Below are positions 1 through 8,462 of a stretch of 64,000 nt of DNA, in pieces. The translations under genes were made by a program, and so were the position numbers. Below the pieces are notes generated by a model. That model ran no database searches and was not told where the DNA came from. It saw only the letters and a program-made list of their open reading frames with translations. Source of the DNA: JAGIBJ01 sp032119595 (GTDB lineage: Bacteria > Actinomycetota > Thermoleophilia > Solirubrobacterales > Solirubrobacteraceae); contig JAUMBQ010000009.1 of NCBI GenBank assembly GCA_032119595.1, forward strand, positions 1 to 64,000, written 5' to 3'. How positions within the stretch are numbered: position 1 is the first letter of the stretch; every line of letters begins with the position of its first letter.

Positions 1-429
1 GAAGGTGACGAGTCCGCCTGGGCGTACGGCGCGGGCGGCGGTTTGGATGACGTTTTGGCGGGGTTCGTCGTCGATCCAGGAGAGGACGCCGTGGGCCATG
101 ACGTAGTCGGCGCTGTTGTCGAGAGCGTGGTCGTCGATTTCGCTGAGGAGGGTGAGGTTGTCGAGGCCGGCTCCTTGGCGCCAGCGTTCGCCGCGCTCGA
201 TGGCGACTGCGGCGGGGTCGAAGCCGACGGCGCGGATACCGGGGTAGGCGGTCGCGAGGGAGAGCAGGTTGATGCCGTCGCCGCAGCCTAGGTCCAGCAC
301 GTCGGAGGTGAGCGGGTCGGCGGGGCTCAGTCCGAAGAGACGACCGATCGTCGCCATCCGCAGCGGATCACACTCCGCAACGGCATTCGACTCGAATTCG
401 ACGTCGTTGTACGAGTTCTTGGGGGACAT
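1..429 (-). CDS. SAM-dependent methyltransferase, second tandem copy (partial, C-terminus beyond window)
   Basis: This is the first 143 codons of a class I SAM methyltransferase that continues past the left edge. It begins MSPKNSYNDVEF, then has the SAM-binding glycine motif DLGCGDG and an acidic FDPAA segment. It lies 3 nt after the stop of an upstream paralogue and aligns to it without gaps at an offset of 1482 nt, with 403 of 429 bases identical by hand alignment. Most differences fall in the first 23 codons and around codons 64-83. It is probably co-transcribed with the upstream copy. The substrate is unknown. Only the catalytic fold is visible here, so the regulatory and C-terminal domains of this copy cannot be judged. 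Confidence 0.85.
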   Translation of the reverse strand, partial: MSPKNSYNDVEFESNAVAECDPLRMATIGRLFGLSPADPLTSDVLDLGCGDGINLLSLATAYPGIRAVGFDPAAVAIERGERWRQGAGLDNLTLLSEIDDHALDNSADYVMAHGVLSWIDDEPRQNVIQTAARAVRPGGLVTF

Positions 430-432
430 CCG

Positions 433-1911
433 TCAGGCTCCGATCGGGGGCATCAGTAGGCCATCGATGGCCGCGGCTTCGAGCACGGTGTCGAGGTTCT
501 CAAGTACCTCGTCCAGGCCATGCGTGGCGCCGGCCGCTGCGGCTGCGGCCGGCAGGTCACGGCGAATGGCGTCGCGGTCCCGCGTGCCATCCAGAAGGCT
601 GATGAGGACCCGGTGGATCGTTGACTGGTAGGTCAGAGGGAGGTGGAAGCGCGTCAAGACGACCGCCTTCCCGTCTCCGATCTGAACCTGCACAAGCGGC
701 GAGGCCCGCGGGAACTCGCCGGGGTCCGCAGGCACGGGCGGAGGCGAGGTCGAGATGCGAGCGAGTCCGCGCGCATAGAGGCGCAGCACCGTGTCGGTGA
801 TCTCGTCAACGTCGTGGTCCAGCTCCTCGGCGATCGCTTCGATGGTGATGGCTTCGTTGGCGTGCTCGCGGAGCACCTGGGCGACTGGTGCACTGATCGC
901 ATCCGAAAGCTGGACGCCGTCCTCAGTGCCGTTCGGGTACTGCCGCACGTAGATCGTGAGGCCCTTCGCGGAGGGTTCCAGCGGCGGTACCTCTGTGGAA
1001 CGCACGAACAGCGAGTTGTGAAAAACGCCGTTGATGAGGTCGTCAACGAGCTGTTGCCGACGCAGTGCGTTCGGACCGGCTTGTTCGCGGATGATCGCGG
1101 CGACGTTCGGCCGAAGTCGATACTGCCAAAGGTCCTGCGGGATCAGTTCGCCGACATACTGCAGGCCCTGGGCTGCACACCACTGAACGACTTGGGTGAT
1201 GCGGAATGGCGCGAGAACGCCAGCCAGGTCGTCGTGGTGGGCAAACCAGGCCGGAAGCTTCTCCATCTTGTCGGCCTCGACGGCCATTTGCATCCCATGG
1301 GCCGTCCGAAGGTCGGCCGTGGTGGAGGCCAGGCGCATACGCTGGATGGCGATCCGCGCAGCGTCATGGTGGGTGAGCTCTTCACCGGCGGCTTCGGCTC
1401 GCTCCTCTGCGATCGCGATGGCGTCGAGGGCCATGTCACGACCGACCCACTGGTAGTGGGCGTGGGGGAATGCGCGGTAGGAGAAGGTGACGAGTCCGCC
1501 TGGGCGTACGGCGCGGGCGGCGGTTTGGATGACGTTTTGGCGGGGTTCGTCGTCGATCCAGGAGAGGACGCCGTGGGCCATGACGTAGTCGGCGGTGTTG
1601 TCGAGAGCGTGGTCGTCGATTTCGCTGAGGAGGGTGAGGTTGTCCAGGCCTGCTCCTTGGCGCCAGCGTTCTCCGCGGGCTATGGCGACGGCCGCGGGGT
1701 CGAAGCCCACGGCGTGGATGCCGGGGTAGGCGGTCGCGAGGGAGAGCAGGTTGATGCCGTCGCCGCAGCCTAGGTCCAGCACATCGGAGGTGAGCGGGTC
1801 GGCGGGGCTGAGTCCGAAGAGACGACCGATCGTCGCCATCTGCAGCGGATCACACTCCGCGATCGCACTCCCCTGGTATTCGACGTCGTCGTACGAGTTC
1901 TTCCGGGACAT
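433..1911 (-). CDS. SAM-dependent methyltransferase with regulatory domain
   Basis: Predicted protein of 492 residues. Residues about 40-160 form a class I SAM-binding domain with motif I VLDLGCGDG and a post-I acidic FDPAA. The remaining two-thirds resemble the methyltransferase regulatory domain family and a C-terminal winged-helix-like region; related proteins in rickettsiae methylate protein lysines, but that function is only an inference here. The start MSRKNSYDD at 1911 was chosen over longer upstream frames because the hexamer TACGGT lies 7 nt before it, matching the leaderless pattern seen across the window, and because the adjacent copy begins at the equivalent codon. The stop is 3 nt from the start of the tandem copy. 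Substrate unknown. Confidence 0.88.
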   Translation of the reverse strand: MSRKNSYDDVEYQGSAIAECDPLQMATIGRLFGLSPADPLTSDVLDLGCGDGINLLSLATAYPGIHAVGFDPAAVAIARGERWRQGAGLDNLTLLSEIDDHALDNTADYVMAHGVLSWIDDEPRQNVIQTAARAVRPGGLVTFSYRAFPHAHYQWVGRDMALDAIAIAEERAEAAGEELTHHDAARIAIQRMRLASTTADLRTAHGMQMAVEADKMEKLPAWFAHHDDLAGVLAPFRITQVVQWCAAQGLQYVGELIPQDLWQYRLRPNVAAIIREQAGPNALRRQQLVDDLINGVFHNSLFVRSTEVPPLEPSAKGLTIYVRQYPNGTEDGVQLSDAISAPVAQVLREHANEAITIEAIAEELDHDVDEITDTVLRLYARGLARISTSPPPVPADPGEFPRASPLVQVQIGDGKAVVLTRFHLPLTYQSTIHRVLISLLDGTRDRDAIRRDLPAAAAAAGATHGLDEVLENLDTVLEAAAIDGLLMPPIGA

Positions 1912-1918
1912 GCCCGCA

Positions 1919-1924
1919 ACCGTA
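1919..1924 (-). promoter_or_regulatory. Leaderless -10 element for methyltransferase
   Basis: TACGGT (TANNNT type) ends 7 nt before the ATG at 1911. No recognisable -35. Transcription would begin at or very near the start codon. Confidence 0.55.
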
Positions 1925-1975
1925 CCGGGCGCGTCGACGGTTTCGGGGTGACCAGTACGGCCACGTCCAGGCCGT

Positions 1976-2443
1976 TCAGGTGATCTGCTTCTCGGCCCAG
2001 TGCGCGGCGTAGACGTTGCCGTTGTAGTCGTCGATCGCGTGGTAGCCGGCGCCCGTGTACAGCGCGAGAGCGTGTGGCTGGTCGGCACCGTGCTGCAGCC
2101 GGAGGCGTTCGTAGCCGGCCTTGCGGGCCTCCTGTTCGACGAACGCGAGGAGGTCGGAGGCGATCCCGCGCGAGCGGTATTTGGGGATCACGTAGACCCG
2201 CTTGACCTCCGCGAGCGTGCCCTCGAGCTGTTTGAAACCACCACAGGCCACGGGCTGATGGCCCTTCCAGGCGATGTAGAAGGCGCCGTGCGGTGGACTC
2301 AGTTCGTCTGGGGTGGCGGTGGGGCGGAAGCCTTCGCGCTTGCCGTACAGCGCGTCGAGCTCCGCGAGCATCGCGGCAACCAGCTCTCGGCCTGGTGACT
2401 CGCCTACGTCGGCGGGCCGGATCTCGATCGGTGGACTCATCAT
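1976..2443 (-). CDS. GNAT family N-acetyltransferase
   Basis: Protein of 155 residues with the GNAT fold: a central strand AEVKRVYVIPKYRSRGIAS carries the acetyl-CoA pyrophosphate-binding R-x-x-G segment (RSRGIA), followed by an amphipathic helix and the ALALYTGAGYHAI motif near the C-terminus. The substrate is not predictable. The first of two adjacent ATGs (2443, 2440) is taken. It diverges from ftsY across 58 bp. It lies downstream of no other minus-strand gene, and its stop is 65 bp from the start of the methyltransferase on the same strand. Confidence 0.85.
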   Translation of the reverse strand: MMSPPIEIRPADVGESPGRELVAAMLAELDALYGKREGFRPTATPDELSPPHGAFYIAWKGHQPVACGGFKQLEGTLAEVKRVYVIPKYRSRGIASDLLAFVEQEARKAGYERLRLQHGADQPHALALYTGAGYHAIDDYNGNVYAAHWAEKQIT

Positions 2444-2484
2444 GCCTCTGGGTGGGGGAGTGCGCTGGGAGGGCACCTGCCGGG

Positions 2485-2490
2485 TATCGT
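2485..2490 (+). promoter_or_regulatory. -10 element for ftsY
   Basis: TATCGT lies 11 nt before the ftsY ATG, implying a leader of only a few nucleotides. No clear -35. Confidence 0.45.
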
Positions 2491-2501
2491 CGCAGGCCGC
2501 C

Positions 2502-3488
2502 ATGGCTCGCGACTGGTCCGATCTCGTTCTGCTCCCCGAAGGAGCCTCCGCTCCGGCTCCGGCCGAGGCCGAGCAGCGGCGTGGCTTCTTCAAACGCTTC
2601 CGCGAGGGTCTCGGGCGCACGCGCGAGGCGCTCGGGGCTGAGGTCCGTGCCACGCTGCTCGACACGCTCGATGCCGCGGCTTGGGAGCGCCTCGAGGAGG
2701 CGCTGATCGGTGCCGACGTCGGCGCGCCGGCCACGGCCCGCATCGTCGCCCGCCTCGAAGAGGTCGCGGGGACCGGGGCCACCGGCGAGGCGCTCACCGA
2801 CGAGCTCACCCGTCTGCTCGCCGCCGGCGCGACCGTCTCGACCGAAGAGGCACGCGCCATCGATCTTCGCGCCAAGCCGAGCGTGATCTTGCTCGTCGGT
2901 GTCAACGGCACCGGCAAGACCACGAGCACCGGCAAGCTTGCGCACCACCTGCGCACGACCCTCGGCCTCAAGGTCGTGCTCGGCGCCTGCGACACGTTCC
3001 GCGCGGCGGCCGTCGAGCAGCTCCAGATCTGGGGTGAGCGCTCCGGCACCGAGGTCGTCACCGGCGCACCGAACAGCGACCCAGGAGCGGTTGCCTTCCA
3101 GGCGATCGACCGGGCGATCGCCACGGGTGCCGATGTCGTCGTGATCGACACCGCCGGTCGCCTCCACACGCAGGATCAGCTCATGGCCGAGCTCGGGAAG
3201 ATCCGCCGCGTGATCGGCAACCGCCTGGAGGGCGCGCCGCACGAGACGCTCCTCACCATCGACGCGACGACGGGCCAGAATGGCCTGCGTCAGGCCGAGA
3301 TCTTCAGCTCCGTCACGCCTGTAGACGGCATCGTGCTCACCAAGCTCGATGGCACCGCCAAGGGCGGTATCGCGATCGCGATTGCCGACAAGCTCAAGAT
3401 CCCGGTGAAGCTCGTGGGCGTTGGCGAGGGCGTCGAGGATCTGCGCCCGTTCGACGCGGACGACTTCGCCAGCGCACTGCTCAAGTAG
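2502..3488 (+). CDS. ftsY: Signal recognition particle receptor FtsY
   Basis: Protein of 328 residues. FtsY is the membrane-associated GTPase that docks the SRP-ribosome complex for co-translational membrane targeting. An N-terminal acidic/basic stretch (1-45) precedes the helical N domain and the G domain: P-loop GVNGTGKTT at 133-141, the DTFRAAA insertion-box segment, DTAGR, and TKLDGTAKGG. It is short compared with E. coli FtsY because the long acidic A domain is almost absent, as is usual in Gram-positives. The ATG at 2502 begins MARDWSDL; a longer reading frame upstream runs through the GNAT gene on the other strand and is rejected. The other SRP GTPase, ffh, lies 1.5 kb downstream. Confidence 0.96.
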   Translation: MARDWSDLVLLPEGASAPAPAEAEQRRGFFKRFREGLGRTREALGAEVRATLLDTLDAAAWERLEEALIGADVGAPATARIVARLEEVAGTGATGEALTDELTRLLAAGATVSTEEARAIDLRAKPSVILLVGVNGTGKTTSTGKLAHHLRTTLGLKVVLGACDTFRAAAVEQLQIWGERSGTEVVTGAPNSDPGAVAFQAIDRAIATGADVVVIDTAGRLHTQDQLMAELGKIRRVIGNRLEGAPHETLLTIDATTGQNGLRQAEIFSSVTPVDGIVLTKLDGTAKGGIAIAIADKLKIPVKLVGVGEGVEDLRPFDADDFASALLK

Positions 3489-3547
3489 GCGCCGGCGAGC
3501 GAGGGCTGGCGGCGCCCGGCACCCGGCCCGAGAGCGCCTGCGCGACG

Positions 3548-3555
3548 TATAGAGT
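3548..3555 (+). promoter_or_regulatory. Leaderless -10 element for NfeD-like gene
   Basis: Overlapping TATAGA and TAGAGT hexamers; the second ends 8 nt before the ATG at 3564. Confidence 0.5.
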
Positions 3556-3563
3556 CGCAACGG

Positions 3564-4016
3564 ATGTCTGTTCTCTTCTGGGTGCTGCTCGCGATCGGTC
3601 TCGCGGTGATCGAGATCGTGTCGGTCACGTTCTTCCCGATCTTCTTCACGGTAAGCGCACTCCTCGCGCTCGCCGCGTTCCTGCTCGATGCCAATGCCGG
3701 CATCCAGTGGGCGATCTTCGGCATCGGAGGGTTGGCGCTCAGTGGCCTCCTGCGACCGGTCGCCAAGCGGCAGCTCGACAAAGGGCCGACGCTCCGCAGC
3801 GGCATCGAGCAGCTCGTCGGCCGGACCGGGGTCGTGACGACCGCGATCGATGGTCACGGCGGAGTGGGCGCGGTGTCGATCGACGGCCAGGTCTGGTCCG
3901 CGCGGACCGCCTCGGCGACCGGGAGCGAGCCGATCACGGTCGGCGCAGACGTTGAGATCTTGGAGGTGCGCGGGGCCACTCTGGTCGTCGCGCCTGGCAG
4001 CACGGGGGTGCGCTGA
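3564..4016 (+). CDS. NfeD-like membrane protein
   Basis: Protein of 150 residues with two or three hydrophobic segments in the first 65 residues and a C-terminal small beta-barrel (OB-fold-like) domain from about 75 to 148, ending in a typical NfeD GADVEILEVRGATLVV stretch. Short NfeD proteins are known partners of SPFH/stomatin proteins, usually encoded beside them, and are thought to regulate membrane microdomain complexes. The stop overlaps the start of the SPFH gene by one base (TGATG), so the pair is almost certainly co-translated. The long NfeD protease domain is absent, making this the short class. Confidence 0.88.
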   Translation: MSVLFWVLLAIGLAVIEIVSVTFFPIFFTVSALLALAAFLLDANAGIQWAIFGIGGLALSGLLRPVAKRQLDKGPTLRSGIEQLVGRTGVVTTAIDGHGGVGAVSIDGQVWSARTASATGSEPITVGADVEILEVRGATLVVAPGSTGVR

Positions 4017-4996
4017 TGTTCGTGGTGGGTCAATCGGAGACGACCGATATTCCTGTGGGGCTGATCGTGTTCGCCGTGCTGGCGATCTTCATCCTGTTCT
4101 TCCTGCTGCGGGCGGTGAGGATCGTCCCGCAGGCCCGCCGTGGGATCGTCGAGCGCCTCGGCAAGTACAGCCGCACGCTGGAGCCGGGGCTCGCGCTCAT
4201 CGTGCCGTTCATCGACCGTGTGCAGCCGCTGATCGACATGCGCGAGCAGGTCGTCACGTTCCCGCCGCAGCCGGTGATCACGGCCGACAACGTCACCGTG
4301 CAGATCGACACCGTCATCTACTTCACGGTCACCGATCCCAAGGCCGTCACGTACGAGATCGCCAACCCGCTGCAGGCGATCGAGCAGCTCACGGTCACGA
4401 CCTTGCGCAACGTCGTCGGTGGGCTTTCGCTCGAGGGCGCCCTGACCGGCCGCGACACCGTGAACGACGCACTGCGCGCCGTGCTCGACCAGAAGACCGG
4501 CCTGTGGGGTATCCGCATCTCGACCGTCGAGATCAAGGCGATCGACCCGCCGACGTCGATCCAGCAGGCCATGGAGAAGCAGATGCGCGCTGAGCGAGAC
4601 AAGCGCGCGACGATCCTCACGGCCGAGGGGTCGCGCGAGTCGCAGATCCTGACCGCCGAGGGTGAGCGCCAGTCCAACATCCTGCGTGCGCAGGGTCAGC
4701 GGGAAGCGTCGATCCTGGCCGCTGAGGGTGAGCGCCAGTCGCGGATCCTTGAGGCCGAGGGTGAGGCCCAGGCCATCTCCAATGTGTTCGGGGCGATCCA
4801 CACGGCCAACCCGGATCAGGCGCTGCTGGCCTACCAGTACCTGCAGATGCTGCCCAAGCTCGCCGAGGGCGAGGCCAGCAAGATCTTCGTGATCCCGACC
4901 GAGTTCACCGAGGCGGCCCGAGGCCTGGCGTCGGCGCAGTTCCCGGGCATCACCGGCACGACGGCCAAAGCTACGGATACGCCCCCGAACGCGTAG
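4016..4996 (+). CDS. SPFH/Band 7 family protein (paraslipin-like)
   Basis: Protein of 326 residues: an N-terminal membrane anchor (about 13-33), then the SPFH domain with VPQARRGIVERLGKYSRTL, and a coiled-coil region carrying an 11-residue repeat of the type ILTAEGERQSx, five units at residues 200-252 (about 4613-4771). The C-terminus TANPDQALLAYQYLQMLPKLAEGE is typical of the paraslipin/QmcA group. Such proteins oligomerise into membrane microdomain scaffolds and pair with short NfeD proteins, as here where the two genes share one base. The repeat is a family feature, not a local oddity. Confidence 0.92.
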   Translation: MFVVGQSETTDIPVGLIVFAVLAIFILFFLLRAVRIVPQARRGIVERLGKYSRTLEPGLALIVPFIDRVQPLIDMREQVVTFPPQPVITADNVTVQIDTVIYFTVTDPKAVTYEIANPLQAIEQLTVTTLRNVVGGLSLEGALTGRDTVNDALRAVLDQKTGLWGIRISTVEIKAIDPPTSIQQAMEKQMRAERDKRATILTAEGSRESQILTAEGERQSNILRAQGQREASILAAEGERQSRILEAEGEAQAISNVFGAIHTANPDQALLAYQYLQMLPKLAEGEASKIFVIPTEFTEAARGLASAQFPGITGTTAKATDTPPNA

Positions 4997-4999
4997 CCT
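4994..4999 (+). promoter_or_regulatory. Leaderless -10 element for ffh
   Basis: TAGCCT spans the SPFH stop codon and ends 8 nt before the ffh ATG. ffh therefore probably has its own promoter although it lies only 11 nt from the preceding gene. Confidence 0.55.
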
Positions 5000-5007
5000 T
5001 ACCCGCG

Positions 5008-6345
5008 ATGTTCGACGCGCTTTCTGAACGGCTCCAAGCCACCCTCGACGGCGTCCGCCAGCGGGGCACGCTGACGGAGGCCGACATCGATGGCGCGATG
5101 CGCGAGGTGCGCCTCGCTCTCCTCGAGGCCGATGTCAACCTCAAGGTCGTCCGGCAGTTCGTCGCGACGGTCAAGGAGCGGGCGCTCGGCGCGGAGATCA
5201 TCGGGTCGCTGAACCCGGGTCAGCAGGTCATCGCGATCGTCCATGAGGAGCTCGTCGGGCTGCTCGGTGGCGAGAGCGCCGAGCTGAAGTTCTCGGGCAA
5301 GCCTCCGACCGTCATTCTGCTCGCGGGCCTCCAGGGCTCGGGTAAGACGACCGCCGCTGCCAAGCTCGCGCACCTACTCAAGGAGGAGCACGGCTCGTCC
5401 GTCGCGCTCGCTGCCTGCGATATCTACCGCCCGGCCGCCGTCGAGCAGCTGGTCACGATGGGTGAGCGGGCTGGCGCGACCGTCTACGAGCGCGGCACCG
5501 ATGTCGACGCCGTCACGATCGCCCGCTGGGCGCTCGAGGAGGCGACAAAGGCCGGCAAGGACGTCCTGATCGTCGATACCGCCGGTCGCCTGTCGATCGA
5601 CGAAGTGCTCATGGACGAGCTGAAGCGCGTCCGCGAAGCCGTCTCGCCGGACAACATCCTGCTCGTCGTCGATGCGATGACTGGCCAGGACGCCGTCAAC
5701 GTCGCGGAGAACTTCGGTGCGGCCGTCCCGCTCGACGGCGTCGTGATGACCAAGCTCGACGGCGACGCCCGCGGTGGCGCTGCGTTGTCGGTCAAGGCGA
5801 TCACCGGCAAGCCGATCATGTTCGCCTCCACCGGCGAGAAGATCCCCGACTTCGAGCGGTTCCACCCGGACCGTATGGCCCAGCGCCTCCTGGGCATGGG
5901 CGATGTCCTCTCGCTCATCGAGACGGCCTCCAAGCAGGTCGACGAAGACGACGCGCGCGAGATGGAGCGCAAGATGCGCAAGGGGGAGCTGACGTTCGAC
6001 GACTTCCTCAAGCAGATCAAGATGATGCGCAAGATGGGCTCGCTCTCGAGCCTGATGGGCATGATCCCGGGCGTCGGGAAGCAGCTCAAGAACGTCAACG
6101 TCGACGACAAACAGGTCGACCGCCTCGAGGCGATCATCCTGTCGATGACGCCGGCCGAGCGCAGCGATCCCAAGATCATCAACGGCTCGCGCAAGCGGCG
6201 CATCGCGGCGGGCTCGGGCACCACGATCCAAGAGGTCGGCAAGCTCATCAACCAGTTTGAGCAGATGCGCAAGGTCATGAAGCAGATGTCGCGCGGCAAG
6301 GGGCCCGATATGGCGGCGCTCATGGGCCAGATGGGGCGCCGTTAA
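5008..6345 (+). CDS. ffh: Signal recognition particle protein Ffh (SRP54)
   Basis: Protein of 445 residues. It binds signal peptides emerging from the ribosome and the SRP RNA, and delivers complexes to FtsY. The N domain (1-90) is followed by the G domain with P-loop GLQGSGKTT, DTAGR, and TKLDGDARGG, and then the methionine-rich M domain (about 300-445) containing the RNA-binding stretch RIAAGSGTTIQEV and MRKVMKQM. Length and motif order are as expected. It precedes the rpsP-rimM-trmD-rplS block, a common bacterial order. The SRP RNA gene itself was not found in the window. Confidence 0.97.
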   Translation: MFDALSERLQATLDGVRQRGTLTEADIDGAMREVRLALLEADVNLKVVRQFVATVKERALGAEIIGSLNPGQQVIAIVHEELVGLLGGESAELKFSGKPPTVILLAGLQGSGKTTAAAKLAHLLKEEHGSSVALAACDIYRPAAVEQLVTMGERAGATVYERGTDVDAVTIARWALEEATKAGKDVLIVDTAGRLSIDEVLMDELKRVREAVSPDNILLVVDAMTGQDAVNVAENFGAAVPLDGVVMTKLDGDARGGAALSVKAITGKPIMFASTGEKIPDFERFHPDRMAQRLLGMGDVLSLIETASKQVDEDDAREMERKMRKGELTFDDFLKQIKMMRKMGSLSSLMGMIPGVGKQLKNVNVDDKQVDRLEAIILSMTPAERSDPKIINGSRKRRIAAGSGTTIQEVGKLINQFEQMRKVMKQMSRGKGPDMAALMGQMGRR

Positions 6346-6400
6346 GGCGTTCTCACGAGGGGTTTTGGGCGGGCGCGCCGCAATCGAAGCGGAAGCCCGC

Positions 6401-6406
6401 TAATCT
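6401..6406 (+). promoter_or_regulatory. -10 element for rpsP operon
   Basis: TAATCT ends 10 nt before the rpsP ATG, giving a leader of about 3 nt or none. Confidence 0.5.
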
Positions 6407-6416
6407 CCTGCGTCGC

Positions 6417-6659
6417 ATGGTTCGACTTCGTCTCACCCGCATTGGCGGAAAGAAAAACCCCATCTGGCGCATCGTCGCCACCGATCAGCGCTCACCGCGC
6501 GATGGGCGGATCCTCGAGATCGTCGGCCGGTACAACGCGCAGACGGAGCCCTCGACGATCTCGGTCGACGAGGATCGCGTCAAGCACTGGCTTTCCGTTG
6601 GCGCCCAGCCAACGAACCAGGTCAAGAAGCTCCTGCGCCTGCAGGGCATCAAGGCCTAA
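6417..6659 (+). CDS. rpsP: 30S ribosomal protein S16
   Basis: Protein of 80 residues with the S16 N-terminus MVRLRLTRIGGKKNPIWRIV and the VGRYNAQTEPS segment. S16 is a primary-binding component of the small subunit body. It heads the conserved group rpsP-khpA-rimM-trmD-rplS, whose products build or modify the ribosome or tRNA. Confidence 0.97.
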   Translation: MVRLRLTRIGGKKNPIWRIVATDQRSPRDGRILEIVGRYNAQTEPSTISVDEDRVKHWLSVGAQPTNQVKKLLRLQGIKA

Positions 6660-6681
6660 CGGCCTTCACTCCCTTTCTGCG

Positions 6682-6936
6682 ATGAGCGACGCCGCCGCAG
6701 CTCGCGCGATGCTCGAGACGGTGGTTCGCCCACTCGTCGGGCATCCGGACGCGATCTCCATCACGGAGTCTGCCGGTGGCGACGAGGGCACAGTCGTCCT
6801 CGAACTCTCGCTTGATCCGGGCGACTACGGTCGCGTCATCGGACGCGGCGGTCGCACGGCGAACGCCGTCCGCCAGCTCGTGCGGGCCGCCGCCGTGCGT
6901 GACGGGCGCCGCGTGCTCGTCGACATCGTTCAGTGA
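6682..6936 (+). CDS. khpA: KH-domain RNA-binding protein KhpA
   Basis: Protein of 84 residues made of a single KH domain with the nucleic-acid-gripping loop GRVIGRGGRTANAVR. KhpA proteins bind RNA, partner with KhpB/Jag in many Gram-positives, and are almost always encoded between rpsP and rimM as here. The ATG at 6682 starts MSDAAAARAML; the frame is open further upstream through rpsP but without a family-like sequence. The stop overlaps the rimM GTG by 4 nt (GTGA). Confidence 0.93.
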   Translation: MSDAAAARAMLETVVRPLVGHPDAISITESAGGDEGTVVLELSLDPGDYGRVIGRGGRTANAVRQLVRAAAVRDGRRVLVDIVQ

Positions 6937-7535
6937 CCGACCTCTCCGCGCCGCCAGCGCGCCTCTTCGCCGGCAGGGTCGGCAAGGGCCATGGCCTCGA
7001 CGGGTCGTTCTACGTCGTCGGCGCGGTCCCGGAGCTGCTGGTCAAAGGTGCCGAACTCTGGGTCGGCGCTGAGGACGAGCCTCGCACGATCGACCGTCGC
7101 GCCGGTACCGACGAGAAACCGATCATCCGGCTGAGCGACTCTGCAAGCCGCAACGACGCTGATTCGTTCCGCGGGCTCACGCTCGAGGCCTCCAACGCGG
7201 GTGCCAAGGAGCTTGGTGAAGGTGAGTATTGGGCTCACCAACTCGTGGGGTGTGCGGTCATGGCCCGCGAAGGCGGCCGGGCGCTCGGTGAGGTCGTCGA
7301 GCTGATGGCCCTTCCTTCGTGCGAGGTACTCGTGGTGCGTGACCCGATCCGGGCTGCGGCGCTTGCTGCTGCTGCCGCCGAGATCGTGGACCCCGAAGTT
7401 CCGGCGAAGGCCGCGAAGCCAGCCGGCGACGACGACCTCCTCATTCCGATGGTCAAGGATGCGATCGTGGAGATCGATCCCGAAGGCCGTCGCGTCATCG
7501 TCGACGCCGAGTTTTTGGCGCTCGACGAGGCCTGA
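6933..7535 (+). CDS. rimM: Ribosome maturation factor RimM
   Basis: Protein of 200 residues with the RimM N-terminal beta-barrel (AGRVGKGHGLDGSFYV) and a C-terminal PRC-barrel ending IPMVKDAIVEIDPEGRRVIVD. RimM assists 30S head assembly near S19. The GTG start overlaps the khpA stop, so translational coupling is likely. A low-complexity Ala-rich insert lies in the PRC region at about residues 133-165, before the conserved IPMVKDAI strand, and makes the protein slightly longer than E. coli RimM. Confidence 0.94.
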   Translation: MTDLSAPPARLFAGRVGKGHGLDGSFYVVGAVPELLVKGAELWVGAEDEPRTIDRRAGTDEKPIIRLSDSASRNDADSFRGLTLEASNAGAKELGEGEYWAHQLVGCAVMAREGGRALGEVVELMALPSCEVLVVRDPIRAAALAAAAAEIVDPEVPAKAAKPAGDDDLLIPMVKDAIVEIDPEGRRVIVDAEFLALDEA

Positions 7536-7600
7536 ACACCTCGAAGTCCTCGCGCCGTCGGCTCGCGCCGCGCGCTCACCGCCACCGATCGTCCTTTCTG

Positions 7601-8308
7601 ATGCAGCTCGACGTCGTCACGCTCTTTCCCGACTCCCTCGACTGGTTCAAGGGGCAGCGCCACGTGCGCAACGCCCTTGAGGCCGGCCACGAGGTCCGCG
7701 CGGTGGATCCGCGGCCGTTCACGACGCTGACGGGGCGGCAGGTCGACGACACGCCGTACGGCGGAGGTGCTGGCATGGTGCTCCGCATCGATGCCTTCGA
7801 AGAGGGGCTGCGCGGCATCTACGGCGTGGATCCGGTCGAGCTCAAGAAGACGCGTCGGGTGATCGCGCTCGTTCCGAATGGACGCGTTCTGGACGATGTG
7901 CTCGTCGACGAACTTGTCGCCGAGCCGGCGATCACGCTGCTCTGCGGGCGATACGAGGGATTCGACGAGCGCATTCTCGAGCACTTCGTGACGGACCGGG
8001 TTTCGCTCGGTCAGTACGTGCTCGCCGGTGGCGAGCTGGCCGCGATGGTCGTCGCCGATGCGATCGTTCGCAAGCTCCCAGGCGCGCTGGGCCACGCCGA
8101 TTCGGCAGGGGAGGAGTCGTTCTCGGCGGAACTCGACGGCGACCCCGAGTACCCGCACTACACCCGCCCAGCCGAGTACCGCGGTTGGAACGTTCCGCCG
8201 ATTCTGCTCTCGGGCGACCACGCCAAGATCGCGAAATGGCGCCGTGAGCAGTCCCGCGAACGCGGTCAGGCGGCCCCGGGAGCGCGCCTGTCGCGTCCAG
8301 GCGAGTAG
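7601..8308 (+). CDS. trmD: tRNA (guanine-37-N1)-methyltransferase TrmD
   Basis: Protein of 235 residues, a SPOUT-family knotted methyltransferase that methylates G37 next to the anticodon to prevent frameshifting. Signature segments are DDTPYGGGAGMVLR, the knot CGRYEGFDERI, the GQYVLAGGELA SAM loop, and the C-terminal EYPHYTRPAEYRG. It follows rimM by 65 nt. No TANNNT element is close to its start, consistent with read-through from rpsP. Confidence 0.97.
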   Translation: MQLDVVTLFPDSLDWFKGQRHVRNALEAGHEVRAVDPRPFTTLTGRQVDDTPYGGGAGMVLRIDAFEEGLRGIYGVDPVELKKTRRVIALVPNGRVLDDVLVDELVAEPAITLLCGRYEGFDERILEHFVTDRVSLGQYVLAGGELAAMVVADAIVRKLPGALGHADSAGEESFSAELDGDPEYPHYTRPAEYRGWNVPPILLSGDHAKIAKWRREQSRERGQAAPGARLSRPGE

Positions 8309-8403
8309 TCTCTCGGTCACGCTCGTCGTCGCGCCCGTGCGTGGCGACCCTGAGCACTTCACGCGCGGCCGAGGCCGTAGTGCCCGCCACCAGGCGGAAC
8401 CGC

Positions 8404-8409
8404 TACGAT
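8404..8409 (+). promoter_or_regulatory. Candidate -10 element for rplS
   Basis: TACGAT lies 53 nt before the rplS ATG. If used, rplS has a true 5' leader of about 45 nt, unlike most genes here. No convincing -35. Confidence 0.3.
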
Positions 8410-8462
8410 GGGCGACCCGCGCGTGCCCTCCGCCGCGCCCGCGCAAACCACCTTCTTTTCTT

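Larger units (their letters stand above)
1..1911. repeat. Tandem direct duplication, 1482-bp unit
   Basis: Positions 1-429 align with 1483-1911 with no insertion or deletion, and 26 mismatches by hand count (about 94% identity). The offset equals one whole gene plus its 3-nt spacer, so the unit is one gene duplicated in tandem. The left copy runs off the window. Confidence 0.85.

Noticed and set aside
4613..4771. Five 11-residue repeats in the SPFH protein
   Set aside because: They look unusual at first, but this coiled-coil repeat is common to paraslipin/QmcA-type proteins.
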